Source of the DNA: Lachnospiraceae bacterium
Lineage (GTDB): Bacteria > Bacillota > Clostridia > Lachnospirales > Lachnospiraceae
Assembly (NCBI GenBank): GCA_900765975.1
Contig: CAAFTS010000160.1
Span: 1 to 25,819, forward strand
Direction: 5' to 3'
Length of the DNA stretch: 25,819 bases
The notes beneath the pieces were generated by a model that was not told where the DNA came from, made no database searches, and saw nothing but the letters and a program-made list of their open reading frames with translations. The position numbers and the translations under genes are program-made. Positions 1 to 7,620 of the stretch are shown here, in pieces; position 1 is the stretch's first letter, and each line of letters starts with the position of its first letter.

Positions 1-29
1 CAGAGCATATCCGAATTAGATATACTCTG
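1..29. terminator. possible hairpin/terminator at window edge
   Basis: Bases 1-11 and 19-29 form an 11-bp inverted repeat with one mismatch around a 7-base loop, followed on the + strand by a T-rich stretch (about 30-48). It could terminate a + strand gene lying to the left of the window. The stem may extend past position 1, so this cannot be settled here. Confidence 0.4.
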
Positions 30-116
30 ATTTGTATATTTTTGTTTTGGATTGCCATTTACATCATTTTAACTTAATGACATTGGATTCTCTCCTATCC
101 GCCCTACATTTCAGTA

Positions 117-419
117 ATGAATATTCTACTCTCCATCGTTGTTTTTACTGTTTTTCAATATTTTATTTTTGGACGACTTGTAAAAAAACATACAGACCGG
201 ATTCAAAATTATGAAGAAGAACGACACTTTTTTATGAAATTCTTTGATGTAAAATCATTTATTATTATGGCTATTATGATGAGTGGTGGTATTTATCTCC
301 GAGCATCTTCTCTTGCACCTGAACGTTTTATTGCCGTATTTTATACCGGTTTAGGTTCTTCTTTATTATTAGCCGGAATTTTATTTGGTAAAAATTTTCT
401 TCAATACGAATCAAAATAA
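117..419 (+). CDS. small unrecognised membrane protein
   Basis: I do not recognise this 100-residue protein. It has an N-terminal hydrophobic segment (about 3-20), a charged stretch (about 22-38, KKHTDRIQNYEEER) and two further hydrophobic segments (about 47-62 and 72-92), so two or three membrane passes are likely. The ATG at 117 has no purine-rich ribosome site in front of it. The frame is open back to a stop at 78-80 but holds no upstream ATG, GTG or TTG, so the true start is uncertain or the 5' end is damaged. It lies 23 bases before the next membrane protein on the same strand, which suggests co-transcription. Confidence 0.6.
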   Translation: MNILLSIVVFTVFQYFIFGRLVKKHTDRIQNYEEERHFFMKFFDVKSFIIMAIMMSGGIYLRASSLAPERFIAVFYTGLGSSLLLAGILFGKNFLQYESK

Positions 420-442
420 TATAATGAAAGCGAGGATTTTTT

Positions 443-1108
443 ATGCAGGCAATTGTTGAAACTTTATTTGATCTTATTTATTTAATATCTGTTATTACTA
501 TCGGAATCACTATGATTCGAAAAAGTAACGGGAATCAAGAATACCGACTATTTGGTATCATGGCTGTTGTACTCGGCGTCGGTGATTCCTTCCATCTGGT
601 GCCAAGAGCCATTGCACTCTGTACCACAGGATTGGATAATTTTACTGTAGCTTTAGGAACAGGCAAGTTCATTACCTCTATCACCATGACTATTTTTTAC
701 ATTATCCTATATTATGTGTGGCGTATCCGCTATCAGGTAAAAGGACAAAATCAAATCACTGTCTCCATCTACCTGTTATCTGCATTGCGAATTATTCTCT
801 GTTTGTTCCCGCAGAACAAATGGCTCAGTGCTACTGCTCCACTTTCCTGGGGAATTTACAGAAACATTCCATTTGCATTATTGGGACTTTTGATCATTCT
901 TCTTTTTTATAAAAGTGCTCGAAAAAACAAGGATCTAGAATTTAAACATATGTGGCTTACTATTGTATTGAGTTTTGGATTTTATATTCCTGTAGTACTT
1001 TTTGCAGATCGCATTCCAATGATTGGAATGCTGATGATTCCAAAAACTTGTGCTTATGTATGGACTGTTTTAATTGGTTACAACTCTATGAAAAAAGCAA
1101 ATAAATAA
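443..1108 (+). CDS. multi-pass membrane protein of unknown function
   Basis: A 221-residue, strongly hydrophobic protein with about seven predicted membrane segments (roughly 5-23, 36-52, 72-92, 102-120, 138-156, 170-190 and 198-214), separated by short charged loops such as RKSNGNQEYR and YKSARKNKDLEF. I cannot assign a family and see no enzyme motif. The ATG is preceded by GAGGA six bases upstream, a good ribosome site. It follows the small membrane protein ending at 419 and is closed by the inverted repeat at 1117-1164. The pair may work together, but nothing in the sequence shows what they do. Confidence 0.8.
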   Translation: MQAIVETLFDLIYLISVITIGITMIRKSNGNQEYRLFGIMAVVLGVGDSFHLVPRAIALCTTGLDNFTVALGTGKFITSITMTIFYIILYYVWRIRYQVKGQNQITVSIYLLSALRIILCLFPQNKWLSATAPLSWGIYRNIPFALLGLLIILLFYKSARKNKDLEFKHMWLTIVLSFGFYIPVVLFADRIPMIGMLMIPKTCAYVWTVLIGYNSMKKANK

Positions 1109-1116
1109 TTGATAAA

Positions 1117-1164
1117 GAGGAAAACTGTCATTCAACTCCATCAAGTTAAATGACAGTTTTCTTC
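1117..1164. terminator. bidirectional intrinsic terminator
   Basis: Inverted repeat with 12-base perfect arms AAAACTGTCATT (1121-1132) and AATGACAGTTTT (1149-1160); an inner AACT/AGTT pair extends the stem around a short loop. T-rich bases follow on both strands. It lies between convergent genes (membrane protein ending 1108, ferredoxin-like gene ending 1170), so it probably ends transcription from both sides. Confidence 0.85.
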
Positions 1165-1169
1165 TTTAT

Positions 1170-1430
1170 TCATAAATATAATTCCACAGTTAAAGGATCT
1201 TGTGCATATAATTGACACCCTAATCGATATCCCTCTTGAAGTTCTTCTTCGGAAAACCATACTCTATCCATTGTATTAATTTTCGCTGTTCCTTCCAGGA
1301 CTCTCACCTTACATTTTCCACAATTTCCACGACCACTACATGGTGTGAGAATATGGATTTCCTTTTGTAATAAATAATTTTGAAGTCTGGTATTTGCTGG
1401 ACACTTCACTATTATACTTTTTTTCTTCAA
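1170..1430 (-). CDS. stand-alone 2Fe-2S ferredoxin-domain protein
   Basis: This 86-residue protein is a single plant-type 2Fe-2S domain. Cysteines C31, C37, C40 and C72 have the spacing CxxxxxCxxC...C, with the surrounding PCSGRGNCGKC typical of the family. The local sequence (CGKCKVRVLEG, then EEELQEGYRLGCQ) resembles the N-terminal ferredoxin domain of the RACo/DUF4445 corrinoid-activating proteins, but the ATPase part that normally follows is absent and the frame ends cleanly at residue 86. It is the last gene of a run, 16 bases after the M20 peptidase gene and just before the terminator at 1117-1164. As a soluble one-electron carrier its partner is unknown; the link to corrinoid chemistry is inference from similarity only. 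Confidence 0.8.
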   Translation of the reverse strand: MKKKSIIVKCPANTRLQNYLLQKEIHILTPCSGRGNCGKCKVRVLEGTAKINTMDRVWFSEEELQEGYRLGCQLYAQDPLTVELYL

Positions 1431-1446
1431 ATGCTTCTTCCCCTTT

Positions 1447-2793
1447 TTATAAATTTTTTAATACTTCTCGATAAAAATGCACAGCACGTACAACCGAGTC
1501 TCTAGAAATATTTTCATTAATATTATGAACAGATGCATACTGTTGATTATTGATATCGATTGGTGCAAATCGAATTACTGCATCACTTAAATCACTGAAA
1601 TGTCTTGCATCTGTTCCTGCCGGTAAAATAAATGGTGCACATGCAGCATAATCAAATTCCTTTTCTACAATGGATTTAATATATTGATATCCTTTACTTT
1701 CTAAATTTGCAGGTCTGTGATATTCGTCTTCCACTACTTCATCCAACTCAACCCCATATTCCTTCGCAATCTGATAGAATGTTTCTAAATCCTTCTGTAA
1801 ATCTTCTTGGTTGATGCATCTAAAAAATACTTCAACTGCACAATCTCCTGTCTTTGTGGAATTTAAGTTTTTAAATGTGCAGGTTGTTCCGAGCATCGAG
1901 CCTGCAGATGCATTTAATGAAGGAATGATCTTTGTTAAAATACCACCAAAACACCACATATTTTTAAAAACAAATTTCATTGGAAAATTCATATACGGTG
2001 CTAATCCTTCAAACATTGCTTTTACTTCTGGATGCATTTTACGGAGAAATGGCTGTTCTTTCTCTATTTTCGTAATAAATTCAGCCATACGAACCGTTTG
2101 GGGTTTTACGTGCTGTACTAGGCTCCCATGCCCCGCTGATTGTTTTGCTTTCATTCGAACTGTAAATCTGCCTTTTTCATGTACTGCCAACATAGCACAT
2201 TTACATTTAATCCCACTCATCGGAGCATCGATTACTGCCCCACCTTCATCTAAAATCCACTCAAAGGCAATCTGATTTTCCTTAAACCATTCCAATGCAA
2301 GCGGAACTCCATTTCCAGCAACCTCTTCATTATGAGAAGAAACCAAATATACATTGCAAGGGGGAATCCAGCCTTCTTTCAATAATTCTTCTAATGCAGA
2401 AAACTCGGCAAATAGAGGGGTCTTTGTGTCTACTGTACCTCTTCCCCAAATACATTCTTCTGCAATTTCACCTGAAAAAGGCGGATAAGACCATTCGCCT
2501 TCTGCATCTACCACATCATGATGGGACATCAACATTAAATTTTTACTCTCATCTTTTCCCCGCAGACGATACACATAACAATCATCTCCAAAATACTTGA
2601 TTTCTGCCTTATTTAATACTGTCGGAAATAATTCTGCAATAACATTTCTTAATTTTAAAAATTCTTCTAAATGAAATTCTTCTTTGTATGATACCGTTTT
2701 ACACTGGATCATCTTAGAAAGACGATTACAATAATATTCCTTTTCTTTCTGTGATATCAATGATTTTTTCTCTCCAAGCACTCTTTTCTTCAC
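1447..2793 (-). CDS. M20-family metallopeptidase (carboxypeptidase S-like)
   Basis: The 448-residue protein carries the M20 di-zinc signature: H91-x-D93 in SHHDVVDA, D122 in GRGTVDTK, the catalytic/ligand pair E156-E157 in SHNEEVAG, D182 in LDEGG and H423 near the C-terminus (VHNINEN). The middle part (about 205-330) fits the dimerisation domain. The GRGxxDTK form points to the CPS1/Gly-X carboxypeptidase branch, which cleaves short peptides or N-acyl amino acids in the cytoplasm; the real substrate is not visible. Translation appears to begin at a GTG (2791-2793) with AGGAG nine bases upstream, a site that overlaps the end of the preceding MFS gene. Only six bases separate the two genes, so uptake by the MFS protein followed by hydrolysis is plausible. 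Confidence 0.9.
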   Translation of the reverse strand: MKKRVLGEKKSLISQKEKEYYCNRLSKMIQCKTVSYKEEFHLEEFLKLRNVIAELFPTVLNKAEIKYFGDDCYVYRLRGKDESKNLMLMSHHDVVDAEGEWSYPPFSGEIAEECIWGRGTVDTKTPLFAEFSALEELLKEGWIPPCNVYLVSSHNEEVAGNGVPLALEWFKENQIAFEWILDEGGAVIDAPMSGIKCKCAMLAVHEKGRFTVRMKAKQSAGHGSLVQHVKPQTVRMAEFITKIEKEQPFLRKMHPEVKAMFEGLAPYMNFPMKFVFKNMWCFGGILTKIIPSLNASAGSMLGTTCTFKNLNSTKTGDCAVEVFFRCINQEDLQKDLETFYQIAKEYGVELDEVVEDEYHRPANLESKGYQYIKSIVEKEFDYAACAPFILPAGTDARHFSDLSDAVIRFAPIDINNQQYASVHNINENISRDSVVRAVHFYREVLKNL

Positions 2794-2799
2794 GTTTCT

Positions 2800-4167
2800 T
2801 TACTCCTGATTCTGGATGCATGACAATACATCCTGTTCTTTATATCTGAAAAATACAATAACCGCAACCAAACAGAAAATACCGCCTGCAATAGCTGTAC
2901 ATTTTAATCCAATCTTGCCAACATTTTCTCCGGCTGCTGCGCCAATTACAGTTAAAGAAGGAACAATCATGATTGCAAAGGAATTTCCCATTTTTACAAT
3001 AAAACTTCGTGCTGCACCGAAAATTCCTTCTTGATTGATTCCTGATGTAACCGTATCGTACTGTATAATATCTGCCATCATAGAAGATGGCAATACATTA
3101 AGCACTGCAAATGGAAATGAAACAAATAACGCAAAAATACATGCCATAAGCATTTTATTTCCCGGTATGTAATCACTAAAGCATATAACCAATTCCGCCA
3201 CTGAAAAAACAATACAGCCATACATAATCGGAAGACGTTTTCCCTTTCTTTTTGCCCACCTATTAATAAACGGATACAAGAATAGTGAGCCTACAATAGA
3301 AATTGCCAAAATAAGTACAGAAGATGTTTCCGGCAGCCCCATTAATGTTGTTACATAATACATAATGCACGCTTGAAAGAATGCCATCCCTGTATTTTCT
3401 AACAATTGTCCTAGTGTGACAATCCGAAAATGTTGATTCGAAAAAGCATGTTTCAATGATTCTTTAAGTGAAATACCCGGTATTACAGATGCTACATAGT
3501 CCTTTTCACAAATGGAAAAAGCAGGAATCAATAGTAAAATAATTCCGATTATCGTATAAATCGCAAATGTCATTCTCCAAGCAGATACCGCCTGCATACC
3601 AGAACTTTTCCAAATACTTACAATAGCAGGCGTTGCATAACCAACTGCACTTCCCGTTACAAAGAAAAAGGAACTCCATGTATAGGTATTCACACGCATT
3701 CCATTTTCTTGTATCATTTCTGGAATTAGAGCTGTATGGGGGATCATATAAAGTGTATAAAACAAATAATACCCCCACATAAACACTGCAATCCAAATCG
3801 CATTTCCCACTGAAATTTTTTGAAAAGGAACGCAGAAAATCAATAACGCACATAGTCCAAACGGAATTGCCGCCCAGCGCATCATTGGTATTCTTCTACC
3901 ATGTTTATTTTGACTACGGTCACTTTTCGAAGCAATCAAAGGATCCGTAACTGCATCAATAATATGTCCGATTGCTTTGATAAATCCAATAACAGTTAAA
4001 ACTCCAAGCACTATAACTCCTTGCGGAATTAAATTTGGCAATCCTGATTCTTTGGATGGCTGATAAAAATAGATCAAATAATTATTGAGCATGGTTGTAA
4101 ATAAGCCCACCGCAAACTGCGGCAGGCACAATATTAAAATAGTTGCATTCATTACTTGTTTTTTCAT
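2800..4167 (-). CDS. MFS transporter, GPH (glycoside/cation symporter) type
   Basis: A 455-residue integral membrane protein with about 12 hydrophobic segments. The loop after the second segment reads GHIIDAVTDPLIASKSDR followed by GRRIPMM, the hallmark of the glycoside-pentoside-hexuronide:cation symporter family (MelB-like). Members carry sugars, glycosides or uronides with Na+ or H+, although many clostridial members are uncharacterised. The ATG at 4167 has a GGGGGAG site six bases upstream. The gene follows the ABC ATPase gene by 24 bases and precedes the M20 peptidase by six, so it is probably co-transcribed with both. A substrate cannot be read from the sequence; the peptidase next door leaves room for a peptide-like or conjugated compound rather than a sugar. 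Confidence 0.88.
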   Translation of the reverse strand: MKKQVMNATILILCLPQFAVGLFTTMLNNYLIYFYQPSKESGLPNLIPQGVIVLGVLTVIGFIKAIGHIIDAVTDPLIASKSDRSQNKHGRRIPMMRWAAIPFGLCALLIFCVPFQKISVGNAIWIAVFMWGYYLFYTLYMIPHTALIPEMIQENGMRVNTYTWSSFFFVTGSAVGYATPAIVSIWKSSGMQAVSAWRMTFAIYTIIGIILLLIPAFSICEKDYVASVIPGISLKESLKHAFSNQHFRIVTLGQLLENTGMAFFQACIMYYVTTLMGLPETSSVLILAISIVGSLFLYPFINRWAKRKGKRLPIMYGCIVFSVAELVICFSDYIPGNKMLMACIFALFVSFPFAVLNVLPSSMMADIIQYDTVTSGINQEGIFGAARSFIVKMGNSFAIMIVPSLTVIGAAAGENVGKIGLKCTAIAGGIFCLVAVIVFFRYKEQDVLSCIQNQE

Positions 4168-4191
4168 CTCGCTCTCCCCCTAAGTATCATG

Positions 4192-4935
4192 TTATTCGAT
4201 TATATTCTCTAAATTCTGTCCCACTAATTGATATACAAACTCATTCACCGGCTCGTTTTTTATTTTTTCAGGTGTATCTAACTGCACGATTTTCCCTTTG
4301 TCCATCACCAGAACCCGGCTGCCCAGTTTCATCGCCTCTCGAATATCATGCGTAATGAATACAATGGTAATTCCCAGTTTTTTTTGCAAATTTAAAATCT
4401 CATCCTGCATTGCCTGTTTTGTAATTTCATCCAAAGCACCAAATGGCTCGTCCATCAATAAAATCTTAGCATCCGCCGCAAGTGCCCGGGCAATCCCCAC
4501 TCGCTGCTGTTGTCCTCCGGATAATTCAGAGGGATAGCGTGACAGCATGGCAGGATCTAATCCCACTGTTTTGATTAATCTACACGCCAGCTCGTGATTT
4601 GCCTTTTTCTCTTTTTTTCCGCTGATAACCGGAACATAAGTGATATTTTTTTCAACAGTCATATGAGGAAAGAGCCCTTTATTTTGTATCACATATCCAA
4701 TCTTTCTTCGAACTGCAATCAGATCCTCTTTGCTGATGTCTTTTCCTTCTACATACACCTTGCCTTGCTCTGGCCGATGCAGTCCGTTAATTGTTTTTAA
4801 CATTGTCGTTTTCCCACATCCGGAGCGACCGATTACAGTTAAAAATTCTCCTTCTTCAATGGAAATGGAAAAATCGTCCAATACTTTCTGGTTATCAAAA
4901 CTTTTTGTAACATGTTCCAATCGAATCATTTCCAT
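4192..4935 (-). CDS. Opu-type quaternary-amine ABC transporter, ATP-binding subunit
   Basis: This 247-residue ABC ATPase has Walker A GRSGCGKT (36-43), Q-loop Q84, signature LSGGQ (138-142), Walker B ILLMDE (158-163) and switch H196. The overall sequence matches the OpuBA/OpuCA class that powers uptake of glycine betaine, choline or carnitine. It stops shortly after the catalytic core and lacks the C-terminal CBS pair that senses ionic strength in OpuA/OpuCA, so osmotic gating of that kind is not expected. The ATG has AGGAG seven bases upstream. It lies four bases after the binding-protein gene and together with it and the permease forms a complete three-gene importer. Confidence 0.92.
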   Translation of the reverse strand: MEMIRLEHVTKSFDNQKVLDDFSISIEEGEFLTVIGRSGCGKTTMLKTINGLHRPEQGKVYVEGKDISKEDLIAVRRKIGYVIQNKGLFPHMTVEKNITYVPVISGKKEKKANHELACRLIKTVGLDPAMLSRYPSELSGGQQQRVGIARALAADAKILLMDEPFGALDEITKQAMQDEILNLQKKLGITIVFITHDIREAMKLGSRVLVMDKGKIVQLDTPEKIKNEPVNEFVYQLVGQNLENIIE

Positions 4936-4939
4936 GTTG

Positions 4940-5875
4940 TTACTCCTTGATCAGTCCCTTTTCTATCAGAAATGCTTTTGCAACTTGGGTTTCATCTTTT
5001 CCTTCCACTTCTACCTGATAGTTCATCTCCGCCATTTCCTGATCAGATAATATCCCATCCATCAGCATCAATGTTTCTTCTAATTTCGGGTATTTTTTCA
5101 ACGCATCTTCTCTAACCACTGTAGAACAGAAATAATTCACCTGATACTGTTTGTCATCTTCTAATACGACTACATCATCACGTGATATCTGAGCATCTGT
5201 AGTAAATCCGTTCGTCACGTCAATATCCCCTTTTTCCATCGCCTTATATTTCAATCCAATATCAATATCTTTTACCTTGGAAAATTCCATACCGTAGGCT
5301 TTACATACGCCTTGGAATCCATCTTCCCGCTCAATATAATCCGGATTGCCACCAAACACCAGATTTCCGGACACTTCTGCCAGATCCGAACATGTTTTCA
5401 ACTGATATTGATCTGCAACATCCTTTCGAACCGCAAGTGCATACGTGTTATTAAATCCATACAATCCAACCCAGGTCATCTGAAATTTATCCTGATATTC
5501 TTTTTTCAGTTCCTCAAAAATTTTATCTTCCGATACTTCCCCTGCCTCGTGTCCAAGAACCATGACCCATCCACTGGCGGTATATTCCGGATACAGATCA
5601 AATTCCCCTTTTTCCATTGCCGGATGAATATTGCTTGTTCCGCCGCCAATTCCTGCTGTAACTTCTACTTTATACTCTGTCTTATCCTCAATCAGTTGTT
5701 TTAATATTTCACCAAGAATATACTGTTCTGTCATTGGTTTTGTAGCAATTTTAATTGGTTCTGTATTCTTTGCTGTACTCTTTTCCGTATCCTTTTCAGT
5801 TTTTCCACATCCGCCAATCGCAAACATCATTGTTCCTGCCAAGAACAAAGCAATTCCTCTTTTCCAGTATTTCAT
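4940..5875 (-). CDS. Opu-type ABC transporter, substrate-binding lipoprotein
   Basis: A 311-residue OpuAC-type binding protein. It starts with a lipoprotein signal (MKYWKRG, hydrophobic core, lipobox AIGGC with C23), so it is probably exported and lipid-anchored at C23 on the outer face of the membrane. The mature part contains IKIATKPMTEQYILGEIL near the start, GGGTSNIHPAMEKGEFDLYPEYTASGW (read in two pieces) and the hinge region FNNTYALAVRKD, all characteristic of glycine betaine/choline/carnitine-binding proteins. Tyrosine and tryptophan residues in the YPEYTASGW region are candidates for the aromatic cage. It lies one base after the permease gene and four bases before the ATPase. The exact ligand is not determinable by eye; betaine, carnitine, choline or a related amine are all possible. 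Confidence 0.9.
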   Translation of the reverse strand: MKYWKRGIALFLAGTMMFAIGGCGKTEKDTEKSTAKNTEPIKIATKPMTEQYILGEILKQLIEDKTEYKVEVTAGIGGGTSNIHPAMEKGEFDLYPEYTASGWVMVLGHEAGEVSEDKIFEELKKEYQDKFQMTWVGLYGFNNTYALAVRKDVADQYQLKTCSDLAEVSGNLVFGGNPDYIEREDGFQGVCKAYGMEFSKVKDIDIGLKYKAMEKGDIDVTNGFTTDAQISRDDVVVLEDDKQYQVNYFCSTVVREDALKKYPKLEETLMLMDGILSDQEMAEMNYQVEVEGKDETQVAKAFLIEKGLIKE

Positions 5876-5876
5876 C

Positions 5877-6521
5877 TTACATTTTTCTCCTCTTCTTAAT
5901 ATATTTTTCTAATCCCCCCAGAATCCAATCGCTGATTAAAGCAATCAGAGCAATTAAAAAGCTGCCGCCAAATGTCATTGCTGTGTCGTACATTGTAATT
6001 CCCCGGTAAATTGCAACACCAAGACCGCCTGCGCCAATAAAAGACGCAATTGCAGCTACGGAAATGGTCATCACCACCATATTCCGGATTCCCGCGAGAA
6101 TTACACCCAATGCCAACGGTAGTTTTATCTTCATCATCATCTGGAATCTGGTACTTCCCATTCCTTCCGCTGCACTGATAATTTCTGTACTGACACCTTT
6201 GATTCCGGCATAAGTATTCCTTACCATTGGCATAATTCCATATATTGTTAATGCGGCTACAGCCGTTGTATTTCCAATTCCCAAGAGCGGAATCAACATG
6301 CCTAATAATGAAATTGCCGGAACTGTATAGAAGATATTTGCAATCCCCAATACCGGCGCTGCCGCCCATTCATGTTCAGAAATCCAAATTCCTAAAAACA
6401 GTCCAATTGTTCCGGCAAGACAAATTGCAATCAAAGACAGCCCCAGATGCTCCAGAATCAACTGAACAAACCAATCTTTCCGCTCTGCATAGAGAGAAAA
6501 GACCTCTTTCCAAAACTCCAA
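5877..6521 (-). CDS. Opu-type ABC transporter, permease subunit
   Basis: A 214-residue inner-membrane permease of the BPD/MetI fold with about five to six membrane segments. The cytoplasmic EAA loop is visible as SAAEGMGSTRFQMMMKIKLP, and the ASFIGAGGLGVAIYRGI stretch is typical of OpuBB/OpuBD proteins. Translation appears to start at a TTG (6519-6521) with GGAGG seven bases before it; no better start is nearby. Only one permease gene is present whereas classical opuB/opuC operons carry two, so a homodimeric channel is expected. The gene follows the WYL regulator by 48 bases with no terminator between, suggesting that the regulator is co-transcribed and may control this importer. Confidence 0.9.
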   Translation of the reverse strand: MEFWKEVFSLYAERKDWFVQLILEHLGLSLIAICLAGTIGLFLGIWISEHEWAAAPVLGIANIFYTVPAISLLGMLIPLLGIGNTTAVAALTIYGIMPMVRNTYAGIKGVSTEIISAAEGMGSTRFQMMMKIKLPLALGVILAGIRNMVVMTISVAAIASFIGAGGLGVAIYRGITMYDTAMTFGGSFLIALIALISDWILGGLEKYIKKRRKM

Positions 6522-6569
6522 AATTTCTCCTCCTTAACTTTTATAATATTCTCTTTTTAATATGCTCTA

Positions 6570-7568
6570 TTATTTTTCTATGTGATACTGTCGATTTAAT
6601 CGTTCTATCTCCCTCCGCATATTCTGTACCACTTCTTCCGGAGAAAGAATTTCAATTCCCTCTCCGATAGAAATTACCCATGCCAGAAATTGTTTGCTGA
6701 CATGTACATTCACATTTACTGTAAAATGTTCCTCATCTACCGGAATCATCATCACATCTTTTCCGAAACGGTCTATAATAACTCCTGCCAAATGATTTTC
6801 CACCCGCAGTTTTACTTGATATTCTTCTCCTCGGAACATCCCAAAACTCTTTTTCGCATACTCTGCCAAATCTAGTTTTTTGAAATGTTCTTTTCCTTCT
6901 CTTTTTTCCTCTGACATCTGAATATGGAGCATCTTATCCACTCGATAATGCTTGATCTGTTCTGTTTCAGAATCGTAACCTATGAGATAGTAATTCTCAT
7001 CATCCCATGAAAGCCCCCATGGACTAATATGATAATACTCCCCGCCTCTGCGAAGTTCCATCTCCTTCTTTACATTCCACTGAAAATAATGGAAATAGAT
7101 TTTCCGATTCTCGGAAATTGCATTATGAATTGCATCTACAGTATAATAAATGCTTTCATTCATTGTCTTAATTCTTCCGGTTACAAATACTTGTCGCTGC
7201 AACTGCATCGCCTCATATTTACTCAACAGTTTTTCCAGCTTTTTAATCAAAGTATTCGTTTTTCTCTCTGTAATAAATTTTGAGGACTGAATTGCATCTA
7301 CCAAAAGTTTTAATTCCGGAAGTTCAAATGGACGATTTACAACATGATAATGATACCCTTTTCCCACTGCCTCGCCCTCTACTTCAATCCCTAATACTTC
7401 CAAATCTCTTAAGTCATTATAAATTGTCTTACGATCTGCGTGTATCTCATATTGCTCAAGAGCAGTTAGAATTTCCGGCATTGTAATATAGTGTTCCTCG
7501 TCTGTCATTTCCAACATAATTTCCGCAAGACGGTACAACTTGAATTTCTGATTCATTCCCTTTGGCAT
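6570..7568 (-). CDS. WYL-domain transcriptional regulator (HTH_11 type)
   Basis: A 332-residue regulator with an N-terminal helix-turn-helix (about 5-65; ITMPEILTALE ... DRKTIYNDLRDLEVLGIEV) as in the DeoR-like/HTH_11 class, a central WYL domain (about 150-225; ISPWGLSWDDENYYLIGY and KHYRVDKM) and a C-terminal WCX-like extension. WYL proteins bind ligands, often nucleic acid or nucleotide-like molecules, and control transcription. The longer frame reaches back to 7667, but ATG at 7568 has GAGGTGG about six bases upstream and removes an unlike 33-residue tail, so I chose it. It lies between the PduB-like gene (52 bases upstream) and the Opu importer (48 bases downstream). Its operator cannot be placed from the sequence. 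Confidence 0.88.
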   Translation of the reverse strand: MPKGMNQKFKLYRLAEIMLEMTDEEHYITMPEILTALEQYEIHADRKTIYNDLRDLEVLGIEVEGEAVGKGYHYHVVNRPFELPELKLLVDAIQSSKFITERKTNTLIKKLEKLLSKYEAMQLQRQVFVTGRIKTMNESIYYTVDAIHNAISENRKIYFHYFQWNVKKEMELRRGGEYYHISPWGLSWDDENYYLIGYDSETEQIKHYRVDKMLHIQMSEEKREGKEHFKKLDLAEYAKKSFGMFRGEEYQVKLRVENHLAGVIIDRFGKDVMMIPVDEEHFTVNVNVHVSKQFLAWVISIGEGIEILSPEEVVQNMRREIERLNRQYHIEK

Positions 7569-7620
7569 TTCGCTCCACCTCAATATACTAATACAAACTT
7601 CATTTATTTTACTTCGCCAC

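Noticed and set aside
1811..2275. 154-residue + strand ORF inside the M20 peptidase gene
   Set aside because: It lies opposite a gene with intact catalytic motifs, has no recognisable domain and no ribosome site; it is an antisense shadow.
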